64,000 bases of DNA. It comes from Patiria pectinifera. Its lineage: Eukaryota > Echinodermata > Asteroidea > Valvatida > Asterinidae. The notes beneath the pieces were generated by a model. That model searched no databases. It had not been told where the DNA came from and saw only the letters and a list, made by a program, of their open reading frames with translations. The position numbers and the translations under genes are program-made. The DNA lies in assembly GCA_029964075.1 (NCBI GenBank), contig CM057129.1:12577430-12641429 (forward strand), given 5' to 3'. Below, piece after piece: positions 1-10,945 of this stretch (positions within the stretch are counted from its first letter, which is position 1; each line of letters starts with the position of its first letter).

Positions 1-182
1 ATCGCAGGTTACTCCCCAGCTAATGCCAGTATTATACTCTTGGGTGGAGAGAGCTAGAGGCAAATGCGGGTAAAATGGCATGCCCAACGACACAACCTAT
101 GGCCAGCAGCTGGATTCGAACCCCTGATCCTCGATCATGAGTCATCAGTCATGAACCCTTTATCCATTAGGCCACACTGACA
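1..182 (-). mobile_element. SINE-like repeat at window edge
   Basis: The minus strand has a tRNA-like head with gtggcctaatggataaaggg (A box) and aggggttcgaatccagctgc (B box), then cgttgggcatgccat and cacccaagagtataatactg. Probably a relative of 26905-27190. Confidence 0.75.
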
Positions 183-264
183 CTCCCATACGGGACCATG
201 TCAAAATTATTCGACATATAACACTGTATCCAGGTTTAAATTTTAAATGGTGTCTAATACTCAC

Positions 265-448
265 CCACAGTGCGCCGCAGTGACTGCCCAACGTGGGCTG
301 ATTAACGTTGCACCACACCAGTGAGTTCCGTCAGAATGTTGATATGAACCAATCCAGGGCCAGTTGGCGATGTGTGACGGGACGCCACCAACGATACGAC
401 TGAAGGGATTGAGAGAGGGCGAGGCAGCTGGACGACGTCCACAGTCTC
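265..448 (-). CDS. protease exon: activation cleavage site and catalytic His
   Basis: Encodes GDCGRRP, then SRIVGGVPS and, after about 30 residues, SPRWAVTAAHC. RIVGG is the zymogen cleavage site of trypsin-fold proteases, and the His of TAAHC belongs to the catalytic triad. The preceding Cys (DCG) is the usual partner that keeps pro-domain and protease joined after cleavage. Acceptor ..gacag at 449, donor gtgagt at 264; entry phase 1, exit phase 2. Confidence 0.9.
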
Positions 449-3400
449 CTGTCTGCACAACATCTGCATATGATGGATATTCAGTATGTTTTTGCGATCA
501 CCATTTTTCCCCAAAGAATTAGGCCTACCTTAAAAAAGAAGATGTCTTTGCGTCAAAATGTGAATAGAACTTAGCTTTCCATTTTCGATTTTGGTAGACA
601 TGCCCGAGTTACATCGCAATGAACAAAATGGAGGACAGAAAAGTGCTAAGTGTCGATGTTTTTGACTCTGACGCCATTTTAAGACACACTTTTCCAGGCA
701 ATGGTCTATGTATGTGTGGAGTTTGATGTCAACATTCTTTGACATACATATTCTTTTATATAGCAACATATTCCACAAAGTTTCAGGGATGATCAGACCA
801 TATCTATATGCATCTTGATGACGTCATCATGGCGTCAGGCATTTTAGCTTACCTTCTTCGTCATAGAGACAACCATCTGAGGTGGACAACACACCCTGGT
901 CCGGATACACATCACAGTGTAAAGGAGTAGAGTCAGGCTCCTGACCGACACATGCTAAGGCCCTGGAACAGAGTGATGCGCAGACTCTGCGTTGGGAACC
1001 AAACTGAGGACACTCCGGGAAGAACGCCATACACAGAGCAAGTCTCTCACTGTCGGTGCAGTTGGTCGTGAGTTGAGGCAGATATTCATTGATGGAGTTG
1101 TTGGTCGCAAGGTCATTCGGGAAGTAGGTTGTATTATAAGGCAGGATGGCAAGGCATTCATCGCTGTCGATTTCTACGCAGTAAGCTAAAAAGAAAATAA
1201 ACAAAAATAGAGAAAGGGCTTCAGGTCACGTGTTATAGATGTAAAGGATAAAAAAAAAAGTTTCACATGCAGTTTTCATGCTAACTACATTTTAATTCTT
1301 AAGAATCGTATGATTACTTTTGACATCATGCAGCAAAAGACGTTCCTCTGTTGTCCTGTATCACTGTTTCACCGGAATTCAGTAGAGTCTCAACAGATAA
1401 AACGAGACACATGGTTCATCAGAATATAAGGTTTTCAACTATCTTTTCTTACCGTCATTACAGTTAACTCCTTCGTCTGAATAATCCAGACACTCAGCGA
1501 CTCCGTTGCATTCCGCATCAGCCGGACTCACACAGATAGTGTTACGGCATTGGTACTCATGTACACCGCACTCTATGAAATGACAAACTTGGATTTAGCA
1601 ACTATATGTCGCCCAGTCTCAGCTGTAAAAACGTTGCACAGTATTATTTTTCATTAGTTTGAGACTTAATCTAACCAAACATTGATGAATATAAAGGCAG
1701 TGAGATCTTGAGCTGGACAAAATTCCGAATTCTCTGGGAACAAAAATACGTAATACAATAAGTATTAATTGACATGTCGGGAACGTAAATACATTTTCTA
1801 ATCACTTATTATATACGATAATAGAATAATGAACAAAAATCTTACCACAACCCTTTTCGTCATCGCCATTTGGACACTGAAGGACGCCATCGCATGTCTC
1901 AGATTCATCAAAGTCGTAACCGAATGCCTCACACTGAAAGACAGCTGGATGCAAAATGTGACAGACACGAGATCAAGCAAATTGTATAAACCACCTCAGT
2001 CGCGGATCAAGGGTTTTGAAGAAGGGTTGCTGCATGTGCTGCAGTCCAAGTTTTGTTTAAATTGCGGTCGGGGTGGACAAAATAATGCAGGTTTTTTTTC
2101 TGAAAAAAAGCTAATTAGCAATGAATCGTGAGTAAGAATATTGAGTGGTGACGTCATTCAAGAAACTGGGGACTTTATCAGTCATGTAAATGAAATGCAC
2201 TGGTCAGTTGAGGAAGGGCTGATTAGTAAACCCAATCCACCTGCAATGATCCGACCTTCGAATACATTTTTCATCGTCATTTACGACCTCTAAAAACGGC
2301 TATTGGCTTAGAATACGAATTAAGCCGTGCAAAGTTCATCTGTGAATTCAAAACTCGCAGACAAGCCTTTGAAGGGTGTTTTGTTGCGTGAAACATGATG
2401 ACATTTAATTACACTAGGCACGGAAAAGTATAAGCTAAGCCGTAGGCCTCTACCTATGTAGTATTTACGATAACCAAATTAGATAGTGCTTCAATGTAGG
2501 CCTTCTTAAGTAGCGTTCGGCATAGCGATTTTCACACATTAGTGGCGCCTTCTTTTGATCATTGTTACAGTGTTGTTGCATTTACAAATCACACGCGGAG
2601 TCGCCAAACGTATCCATTAATATTTTCAATCCCTTAGCAGAATCCCCCTACCAAGTACGCCTTGGTAGTTACTGAAGACGACTTCAAACACGTGCGACTA
2701 TTAAACCATGTACACAGTTTTTGAGCTTACATAGGTGGCTTTTCCTACTAATCGATGGGGAAAAACCGGGAAATAATAGCCATTTGTCGCTCTTCTGTTG
2801 ACATTTCCAACAACAATGTTCGGTACGTTTTGTACGTTTTGCCAAGGCTGATGTTCGGTATAGCCGAATGTTCGGTATAGCGGTGTTCGATATGGTGACG
2901 GTCCACTGTGTACTTGAATCAAGCGGTAAAGGAGCGGAATCTGCAGGTTGTCCCACAAAAAAACCCAATTAATATATTGTTGAAAACAAATTAATATACT
3001 GCATGTGAGTTTTGGAATATTTTAAAACTACCTCTTAAAGTTAGATAACCAATGTACCATACAAACTTAATTCATCCCAATCTATGCATTAGTACAAACG
3101 CTATGCTTCATTGAACTCAAGGGTTGAAAATTGTCTTGGGCCACTTTCCTAATTGAAAGTGAGAAAGCGCAGTTAGAGAAACACACAAAGGCTTTATTTT
3201 CTTTGAGAAAAAAGGGGTTTATTCTTGGTTAAGACACCAAAAACAGCATCAATATTGCAATGGTTATTATGATCATTTGGGACACAAAAACGATGATTCC
3301 AAATATTGAAAACATTGTCCATTAAATGCCGTCTTAAGGCTGGTTCGTATTCGTGCGAAAGCGAAATCGAACGCGATGTTGTGACGTCATGAGGAGAATT

Positions 3401-6400
3401 TGCGCTGCGAATTCTTAAAAGTTGAACTTATTTCAACTCGGGCGAATTTCGCAGCGAATATGTTTCATGACGTCAAATTTGCTTCGCATTCGCATGAAGG
3501 ATGAACCGGGGTTTAATTTGTTAATTAAGAATGTATTGTTTACTGGTGTGGAATAGCCGATAAATCACTCAATTCCCTTTACTCTGCTCTACCAGCTGAT
3601 TGAATGCTTCGAGCTGATAAAGAGAAACCCATTCTGGTGACACATTCTGGTGACACTACCATCAGCTGAGAACCTCTGACAGCAGTCCCCCGCCTGATCA
3701 GGCGGGGGACTGCTCCCACTCCGACGGAAGACCTTCGTGGAGGTGACAGTAGAGTCGCGGCCCTCCCCGGCACTCAGATGGTCGCAACAACTCTCCGTGT
3801 TAAAAGCGTGGAAACTGAGGAGGATTCCCAGGTCCTCCGCTGTTTGGATATCCACTGGATGTCCAGATTGTTCGGGTAGTTGCTTGGATAGGATGGTGAA
3901 GTAATTTCGACTTCCTCGTTCCTCTCATCAAAAGATTGACAAGATTTGGCACTGTGTTAGAACCCCCCCCCCCACCCCCAAGAAAATGAAATTTAGAAAT
4001 AATAGTTTTATATTGTTTAAAACTACTAAATTATGTATTTGAATACAGTGAATGACAGCTCTTACCTGTTTCACACCTCGTGCCAATAAACCCATCAAGA
4101 CATTCACAGATGAAGCCATCGCTTCCAATTGGTTGACACGTCCCGTTGTTCAGACAAGAGTTGTACACACAGCCTGTAATCACAACAAAAATATTCATGA
4201 TATTAACGCCAACGTGTACAGCAATTTCTGCAAATTCGGTTTCCAATGGTGATATCAAAATGCATTAAATGACAGAAGGCACCATTTTGTTACGTTTAAT
4301 CAACTTGTTACGGTTCTTTTTACACCGACTGTATGGACATCTGCTTTTCTGCTAACAGAATATCAGAAAAGCAGATTGGACGTTTTGTTCAAATGCATTT
4401 TTCTACTTTTCTGCTTTTCTGCTACCAGAAAAGCAGATTGAACGTTTTGCTAAAACGCATTTTTCTACTTTTTGGCTTTTCTGCTACCAGAAAGCAAGTT
4501 TTACTTTTTGCCCTTCACTGGCGTTTCAAAAGTGGACATCTGATTTTCTGCTACCAGAAAAGCAGATTGAACATTTTGTCACGGTGGTTCAAAAATGGAC
4601 ATCTGCTTTTCTGCTATCAAAATAGCAGAAAAGCAGATCAAACGTTTTTGTAAAATGCATTTTCTGCCTTTCTGCTTTTTTGCTACCAAAAAAGCAGAAT
4701 GAACGTTTTGGACAAATCCACTTTTCTGCTTCCGAGAAAGCTGATCCAACGTTTCTGTCACACCAGTCTAAAAGTGGCCAACGGCGCTGCCGTAAGTTGC
4801 ATACACCCGCCCCCAAAAATGGACTGTTCCAAGTAACTCCACCCTCCGGCGTGACGTAAACATCTGATGAGTGGCGGATCTGGCCATCCAGTCCACGGTG
4901 TGTGGACACAAAAGGCTTTGAGGCGTCGCCAACTTAATTGTCAGTGCCACTGCACTGTTGTGCTTTGAAGCTTGTGCCCTATAGGATAGCACTACCCGGC
5001 CCACATGTGACACTGGGTCAGTGATAGGCATTAAGAAGACCAAAACCTGTCGCACACTGAGACGAGGAAACTTAACTGACTAAAACTTCTGACTAAACAT
5101 GAAAATACCAGCAATTGTCGATGCTTCAGTTGGTGGTTGAGTTGGACCAATAGTCGGTAGTTGAGTTGCTGCTGCAGTTGGTGTTTGAGTTGGTGCAATG
5201 GTCGGTATTTGAGTTGGTGCTGCGGTTGGTGGATGAGTTGGTGCTGCGGTTGGTGGTTGAGTTGGTGCTGCGGTTGGTAGATCCGAGGGTGGATGAGTTG
5301 GTGCTACGATTGGTGGATCGGTTGGTGCTGCAGTAGGTGGATTAGTTGCCGGGTCTGCTGGTTGAGGTGGTGATGGTGGTTCGATGTTTGCTTTAAAGAA
5401 AAAAGTGTTGATATGTGATATAAATCTTCATAATGCCTTCGGTTTAGGATTTAAAGCAGATACCAGGCTTTATGCGAAGTCCGACCTCGCTGGACCATGC
5501 TTGTGATTGACAGCACACATAATACTGGATAGCTCAGGCACTTACATCCTATGTCTGGTATGGGGAAGGAATAGTCAAAATTCTCACCTCCATTGACGAT
5601 GACAGTGACGAATTTGAGGCCATTGCAGCAGCCTGGTTGACCGGTAAACTCTTCGATCAGGTTCTTGACCTCATCCACGAACACGTCCAGGACCTTGTTC
5701 AAGTCTGAGGGTTTCTCAGTGGCGTGGATTAGTGCTCGTTTAAAGCGACTGAACACCTTGGCGATGACGCTTCCATTACTGCATCGAAAATGGAAAATGT
5801 ATAAAAAATGTTGAACTTTAATATGTAGAGATTTGAGCACTTCAACGTAAGCGGAGGGTCGGCATATATCTTTTGAACATATATTTTTTTCATGCTAGTA
5901 CAGTCAATTATGAAATTGAAAAAACATCATAATAACGTACGTACTACTATGCTTCATTATTTTATGAATATAATATACACTATCATTCGTTCCTTGTGGG
6001 GGAGCCCTACAATTATGCGACTGATTTTAGTACTTTTTATGTGCGTAGGGTGACACAACATGAAAAACCATAAGAAGTTACTTTTTGGAAAAGAGGGTTT
6101 GTTAAAAGAATATAATATATATAATCAACGTTATATACGGTCGGTATGCTTTCAATTTAAAACTCACATATATTTCCATACCAAAATCATATGATAAATA
6201 CAAACATAGAATACTAGATTAAGTACATAAATCAAAGAGTTTGTCAAAGAGGTGAAAGTATAAAGGTATATGGAGGCATCTACAGGCTTGTGGCGAGATG
6301 CCTTGGACGGACAAACACAAAACAGAAACAAATACACACGGACAGTTGGACCGCAACGAGACAGAACCCAAGCTCGAAAATTATACTAGAACCTTTTTCA

Positions 6401-9400
6401 CACTTCCGCCATGGGCATGCCGAGCCTCAATCTGGGAACTTTACACAATTGATATAGCTGGTTCAGTGATTCCCGTGTCGGGGTTCAGATCATTGAATTG
6501 TATTGTGTAAAGTTGCCAGATCGAGGCACAATGGTGGAGCGTGAACAGAGCGAATTGGTGAAAAACCAAATGAGAAAAACTGTTATTTGAATTCATTGCT
6601 GACATTATCACTTTGGAAACGCTAAATTAGAAGAAAAAAAGCAAGAATTGGCAAAATATTCAGCTGGCGAATGAAAGTTTAATGATTCTTGAACACATCA
6701 CCATTTCCAATGCGCCCTCAAGCACTTGGACAAGTTTTACTCAACTCACCTGAAGCCGCGAACTTCCGACCCATCATACACGCCACTCTTATCACTGTTC
6801 ATGAACATGTTGTCAATCTGTAAATCAAATTATTGTTCAGAAAACAAAAGGCTAAGACAACTTTGATTGTTATACCACTGTCTTGAATACTGTATTTTCA
6901 TTGCCTAGAACGATCACCTGTTAAGTTTATAAAAAGGCATGGCACACTCCCTGTGGGATATCACATACGTGATATCTATTGATCTCCATAATAGTAAGAC
7001 TTACTAATTGTGTGCTATGATAGACTGTGTACGTACGGTACACACGGTGTGAAACGCATGTATTGTTGGTACCCACGCAATTTTCACCATGTTTTCACGC
7101 GTGAGTGGGAGCAGCGAACTAGCAGACGATTAGCTGTTTCGAGCACGCAACATGCATGTGAGTTGACGTTCGATTGTCATGATTGTTGTGTTTACTGCTG
7201 TTTGTTTCGTGATTTTTACAACAAAAGCCAAAGAATCCAACGCCTAGGGTGCTTTGCGCCCCTCGGGTGTTCAAAACGTCATATCCCGCATCATCACAGC
7301 AGTCAACAATTGTTAACTGATGTAAGACATTCAAGCAGCCATGCTTGATCCATTGACTTTTTTATATGTCGGAAAACAAATGGCACATTATATTATTGAA
7401 TGATAGCTGCCATAAGCTACCACAGTCACCTTCAGGTTTGTTTCTATATGTTGGTGGAAAAAGTGAGATCAGTTTTGACCAGGCATACGGATCCTATGGG
7501 TTCTGACAGTTTTTCGGGTCAAAATGACATTCCCCGGGTCAAAAGGACACTTTCCGGAACAAAGGGACACTTTCCGGGTCAAAATGACACTTTTCCGGGT
7601 CAAAAGGACACTTTTCCGGGTCAAAAGGACACTTTCCGGGTCAAAAGGACACTTTCCGGGTCAAAATGACACTTTCCGGGTCAAAATGACACTTTTCTGG
7701 GTCAAAAGGACACTTTCCGGGTCAAAATGACACTTTCCGGGTCACAATGACACTTTTCCGGGTCAAAAGGACACTTTCTGGGTCAAAAGGACTCTTTCCG
7801 GGTCAAAATTGTCCCTTTCCCGGTCAAAATGGCACTTATTTCCAGTTCAAAATGACACTTCTATCGTTACTCATTTTTGGGGATTATTTTGACCTGGAAA
7901 TTGTACTTTTGACCCGGTAACTGTCATTTCGACCCGTGAAAGTGTCAGGCTCCATATAGGATCCAGATTTCGGGTCAAATTTGACCCGGGGCTTTTTAGA
8001 TTGCACTTACCGTACTCAAAACCATGTTTTCAAGTTCCTTATACTCTGTGGAAGTTGGGTCGTTGTACTCGTCCTTAAAAATCTGTTGAATCGTCATTGA
8101 GTAGTCCAGTTCAACTGGGCCTGTCCCAAAGACAAGTAAGCAAAAATGCAAAGGGGTAATTAAAAAAGTCACTTTTCTGGATCTCTATGTTATGGTTAAT
8201 TCCTGAAAGAGGCCTGGGGCAGGTGAATAACATGCTCCGATTTTTGTTTTAAGGTTCCGATTGTCCACCTACTTGTGCCGTCAGCGTGTCCAGCAGTGAG
8301 AGAGCAGCCATGGCAACGGTGTATCTAATTAATGAATAAAATAAGGCCCCCCGAAAACATTGATGCACTGAAGCAGGGTTCGATTTTTAACTTTTCACTA
8401 GTCAGCCGGGCTACTGAAACTAGCCCGCAAGTTTGTTCTCTTATATAGTGTCTCATAAACAACAATGTGTATATAGTCATGTAAAACATGTTTCATGAGG
8501 AAATCTTGGTAGTGTTTTTAATAAACAGATTAAAAAATTTAACCCTAAACAGTAAATAAAATTAGACACAAGTATTAATACAGGTTGGCTTCTGAATTTA
8601 ATGATTTATTTCTTCCTGTCTTTTCATCTTTGCCGTAGCCCAAAAATGTTTAACTCGCCAGCCGGGCTATACTTAAGGAATATATAGTTTGACCAGCCCG
8701 CCGCTGTTCTGACTAGCAATTGGCCAGCGGGCTACCGCTAAAATCCGACCCTGTTTTCACAATCTTCCTATAATATATCGCTTGGACTAGCAAATTAAGG
8801 GAAAACATTGAAATATTTTTTCATATTGTATCATTTTCATTATTTCGACAACTAAGGTTTTCATAAATAAAGTAATGGAAACTGAAGAAAAACTTACCAG
8901 ACAAGGGTGTTTCTTGTGTCACACCATCAGAGACTGAAGTGTGTCCTTCTGTATTATATAAATTAAACGAATGATTGACTATATTTAGGTATGAAAATGA
9001 ATATCTTAAAATTTGTGTAAGCTTTATCGCTAGGTGAAGTTAAAGAAATTCCGATCCTTTGCATGTTAACTTGAACTTGACGTGTGTGTTGAATCTATTT
9101 CACACAACCAACGTTTTAAAACCGTTAGAATCACGCTCCTTAGAAATTTGGCGTAAAAATAGTCATGCTTTCAGAAAAACAAAATCACATCTCTAAGCTC
9201 AAATAATGAACATTTCCGATACTTCAGGGGTTTTTTTTGGGGGGGGGGGATTCAGAATCCAGACAAGGAATTCAAATTGAACCTCCAAACAAATAACACA
9301 ATTCCCTGCCTGTGAAAGGGGGAGGGGGCATAGGCGAAGTTTCGTTTGGTTTGTCTGTATAAAAAGAGAGGAAATATAATCCGGCTTAAAAGCTCTTTTT

Positions 9401-10466
9401 TGAAAGACAAGTCTTTTTTGAAATATATAAAGACAGATTTCCACATTCTTCCAGAAAACTGTGCTCACATCACCCAGATTAAGCTATGATCAGGTGAGGG
9501 CAAGTTTACTGTTCTTGAGTAAAATGTGACCACATGTTTTTAAAGCTCAGCCTCTGGTTAAGCCTTAAATTCAGATTAATCTTTACGCGTATATACCCAC
9601 GGGCGTCGCCAGGATTTTTCCAGGGCAGTGGCGTAGCACGGTCATTTTTATTGGGGGAGGGGGTAAAAAAATTTGGGGCGCTGTTCAAAAACGACGATTA
9701 TGCACACAAACGGCCAATCTTTTCAGGGCGATACATGTGCGAAATTCAGCAAAAGGCACCCAAAATAGCACATGCCACAATAAGGACACCACTTCTTCTT
9801 AAACAAGGGCACTTGTTCCGAAAAAAAGGGCACTTCCACAAAAAAAGGGCACTCTTTACAAATTGTTGAGGGTGTAAGCCCGTTAAATACCCCCCCCCCC
9901 CCCGGCTACACCTATGCAGGGGGGGGGGGGGGGGCAAAGCAAATTTTCCCCAAAATTCCTTAACTTTTTCATTATATTCTCAATTTATCATTTTTCCGAG
10001 CGTGAGCAGGGGAGCATTTGCCCTACCCCCTCCCCAATCAAAGTAACAGCAATGTGGCTTCGCACCTTTTTTTCCCTTGTTTTTCGGTTTTTTTCCGTTT
10101 TCCGGGGGGGGGGAACCCATTGCCCCCTCGCCACGCATATGTTATTACCCACTGAAAGGTAGACATTAATCTTACCACAGCAGCAGTATGCGCCTCTGAT
10201 TCGCATAACATTCAAATAGCAATAATGCGATGAAACCTAACAAAAAAAAACCTATTAGCGAACACAAAGGTAACATATCTACAACATCATCACAGAAAAA
10301 ACTGTTTTAAACGTGCCACCAAATAGTTGTAAACATAAATCGTCGTACCTGTCAAAAAAAGGCCAAGAAAGATTCCCAGGCCGATAACCAGCAGGATCAG
10401 GAGAGTGACGACATGCATGAACACCATCATAGAACTCCTCTTTTTCTCTTCAAGCTCGGGTTTTTC
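265..10466 (-). CDS. type II transmembrane serine protease, multi-domain (partial, 11 exons; 3' end outside window)
   Basis: Predicted membrane-anchored extracellular trypsin-like protease read right to left. Exons: 10466-10349, 8948-8898, 8120-8011, 6817-6750, 5778-5588, 5390-5109, 4173-4066, 1944-1846, 1572-1453, 1185-853 and 448-265. They give about 555 residues so far. Seen: a hydrophobic segment, an SEA-like domain over four exons, a Pro/Thr-rich stalk, an EGF module, two LDLa modules, a Frizzled-type cysteine-rich domain, then the activation site SRIVGG and the catalytic His motif TAAHC. All phases agree, and most modules are symmetrical phase 1-1, typical of shuffled extracellular exons. 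The Asp and Ser catalytic exons would lie left of position 1. The first Met is uncertain: the anchor exon contains MMVFM, but an upstream exon may exist. The TTSP family (corin, enteropeptidase, matriptase) shares these modules, but this order matches none I can name, so no symbol is given. A CUB exon between EGF and LDLa is broken and left out. Confidence 0.85.
853..1185 (-). CDS. Frizzled-type cysteine-rich domain exon
   Basis: A 111-residue exon opening AYCVEIDSDEC with LPYNTTYFPN. Its cysteine spacing (NCTDSERLALCMAFFPEC, then VCASLCSRALACV) is that of Frizzled CRDs, as also found in corin-type proteases. There are two N-glycosylation sequons (NTT, NCT). The domain binds lipid or protein ligands in other families; its ligand here is unknown. 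Phase 1 at both ends. Confidence 0.88.
1453..1572 (-). CDS. LDL-receptor class A module (second)
   Basis: A 40-residue module, ECGVHEYQCRN..C..ADAECNG, ending CLDYSDEGVNC. It has six cysteines and the acidic Ca2+-binding C-x-D-x-S-D-E signature. Acceptor ttcatag, donor gtaaga, phase 1-1. Confidence 0.88.
1846..1944 (-). CDS. LDL-receptor class A module (first)
   Basis: A 33-residue module, AVFQCEAFGYDFDESETCDG then LQCPNGDDEKGC. It shows the LDLa core and calcium-binding acidic cluster, but one cysteine pair appears to be missing (C-E-A-F-G-Y-D-F), so it is a shortened or divergent module. The acceptor chosen (..catccag) gives phase 1, which joins the EGF exon directly; the nearer AG would put a stop in frame. 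Confidence 0.75.
3334..3516. mobile_element. short TTAA-flanked MITE with tgacgtca motifs, copy 1
   Basis: ttaaggctggttcgtattcg at the left and gatgaaccggggtttaa at the right; two tgacgtcat(g/a) motifs and mirrored gcgaatt/aattcgc segments inside. In the protease intron next to the CUB exon. Confidence 0.83.
3630..3655. repeat. 13-bp tandem duplication in the CUB exon
   Basis: The unit cattctggtgaca occurs twice without a gap. Removing one unit would join FSADGSVTRM to GFSLSARS in one frame, so the duplication is a direct cause of the second frameshift. Confidence 0.95.
3681..3714. repeat. 34-bp perfect palindrome in the CUB exon
   Basis: Two 17-bp arms (agcagtcccccgcctga and its exact reverse complement) meet with no spacer. 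They fall where CUB domains have a variable loop before the FSADGS strand, and may be an inverted duplication of a short coding stretch. Confidence 0.95.
4066..4173 (-). CDS. EGF-like module exon
   Basis: A 36-residue phase 1-1 exon, GCVYNSCLNNGTCQPIGSDG then CECLDGFIGTRCE. Six cysteines sit in EGF spacing, with the usual C-x-C-x2-G-(F/Y)-x-G-x2-C ending. Acceptor gattacag, donor gtaagag. Confidence 0.9.
4335..4770. repeat. degenerate tandem repeat, tctgcttttctgctaccaga-type unit
   Basis: About five to six imperfect copies of a 70-90 bp unit built around cttttctgctaccagaaaag, itself nearly self-complementary, followed by cagattgaacgttttg. Intronic, between the EGF and stalk exons. Confidence 0.8.
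5109..5390 (-). CDS. Pro/Thr-rich stalk exon (coding minisatellite)
   Basis: A 94-residue exon made of variants of AAPTQPPT and AAPTHPPT, rich in Pro, Thr and Ala, with no cysteine. It looks like a mucin-like, O-glycosylated spacer between the SEA domain and the EGF module. The DNA repeats with a period near 24-30 bp, so copy number may vary between individuals. Acceptor ctttaaag, donor gtattt (weak), phase 1-1. Confidence 0.78.
5588..5778 (-). CDS. SEA-domain exon (C-terminal half)
   Basis: Reads NGSVIAKVFSRFKRALIHAT then KVLDVFVDEVKNLIEEF and a short Cys-Cys tail. GS(V)IAKV.. followed by long helices is typical of SEA domains, whose G-S-V-V site often self-cleaves; here the equivalent is N-G-S-V-I-A. 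Donor gtgaga, acceptor ..gatgcag; entry phase 2, exit phase 1. Confidence 0.8.
6750..6817 (-). CDS. SEA-domain exon (middle)
   Basis: A short 68-nt exon, IDNMFMNSDKSGVYDGSEVR, joining the two other SEA exons in phase (0 in, 2 out). Acceptor tttacag, donor gtgagt. Confidence 0.8.
7516..7860. repeat. minisatellite, ccgggtcaaaaggacacttt unit
   Basis: About 17 head-to-tail copies of a 19-20 bp unit alternating gggtcaaaatgacac and gggtcaaaaggacac. Further degenerate and inverted versions (gacccgg) run to about 7990. Open ORFs here come from the repeat and are not genes. Intronic. Confidence 0.95.
8011..8120 (-). CDS. SEA-domain exon (N-terminal part)
   Basis: Reads GPVELDYSMTIQQIFKDEYN then DPTSTEYKELENMVLST. 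This resembles the opening strand and first helix of SEA domains (F..x..Y.d..S.eY..L...). Acceptor ttgggacag, donor gtaagt; phase 1 in, 0 out. Confidence 0.82.
8377..8753. mobile_element. MITE-like element with AGGGTCGGATTTTAGC-type ends
   Basis: The left end agggttcgatttttaac and the right end gctaaaatccgaccct are imperfect inverted repeats, with gactagc/agcccgc motifs mirrored inside. No coding capacity. Intronic. Confidence 0.65.
8898..8948 (-). CDS. short linker exon after the membrane anchor
   Basis: A 51-nt exon, EGHTSVSDGVTQETPLSG, Ser/Thr-rich. It joins the anchor exon and first SEA exon in phase 1. Acceptor taatacag, donor gtaagt. Supported by splice sites and phase only; the sequence has no family signature. 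Confidence 0.62.
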
Positions 10467-10945
10467 CTGATGAAGTTGGAACAATTTAGTGCAAAAAGTG
10501 TAAATGTTTCTCTGTCCCAAGTCTCCTTTTCCTCAACATATTTGCAATGACTGACCATGGCTAAGGTTAAATATGGGGGGAGGGGGAATAGCGTCAGGAC
10601 ACTTTATTCTATCCCACTTCCCGATAACAATGGATTGTTTCTTGTTAATAAGCCCTGCCCACTCCGCACGCAGCGCCTTCACGTGTAAGTGCAAGTGTGT
10701 GAAATTTGGATGCGCAGTACAGTCACGCGGCTGTGATTCTTAATTTACGTTAAGGAGAATACACGAGAAAATGTGGATTCGTAATTACGAATTCTACTTA
10801 AGTCAGAAACAGTGGCGTAGCCAGGAATTTTTCAGTGGGGGGGGCTGGAACATTTCATGGGAGGGGGGCGTCATGTAGATCAATGATCATTTTTTTAGAA
10901 ACTCAAAATCTCAGGGGGGGGGGGGCGACTGGGGGGGATGACAGT
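9640..10945. other. homopolymer G/C tracts and two cagtggcgtagc repeat ends
   Basis: Two places, about 9626 and 10810, start cagtggcgtagc followed by G runs; matching C/G runs occur at 9890-9930 and 10105-10115. These look like termini of non-autonomous DNA transposons broken by homopolymer tracts. The transmembrane exon of the protease lies between them. Confidence 0.5.
10349..10466 (-). CDS. membrane-anchor exon (signal anchor)
   Basis: Reads EKPELEEKKRSSMMVFMHVV followed by TLLILLVIGLGIFLGLFLTG: a basic stretch, then about 25 hydrophobic residues. This is the usual type II signal anchor (N-terminus inside). Donor gtacga, exit phase 1. An acceptor ..catcag at 10467 would allow an upstream exon; otherwise translation could start at MMVFM with an unusually short cytoplasmic tail. 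Confidence 0.75.

Larger units (their letters stand above)
3585..3951 (-). pseudogene. broken CUB-domain exon inside the protease gene
   Basis: Between the EGF and LDLa exons the minus strand still reads as a CUB domain: SCQSFDERNEEVEITSPSYP and SNYPNNLDIQW in one frame, AEDLGILLSFHAFNTESCC in another, and GFSLSARS after a further shift. The lesions seen are one apparent 1-bp loss near 3845, a 13-bp tandem duplication (3630-3655) and an entry phase that does not fit the EGF exon. Frame one also meets a TGA near 3768-3770. The EGF and LDLa exons join in phase without it. This could be a decayed exon that is skipped, or in part an assembly error. Exon ends are approximate. Confidence 0.72.

Noticed and set aside
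7516..7860. Regularly spaced short repeats resembling a CRISPR array
   Set aside because: Units are contiguous 19-20 bp copies with no unique spacers, inside an intron of an animal gene; it is a minisatellite.
265..10466. Naming the protease as corin, enteropeptidase or matriptase
   Set aside because: Domain order (SEA, Pro/Thr stalk, EGF, LDLa x2, Frizzled, protease) matches none of them, and the catalytic exons are outside the window.
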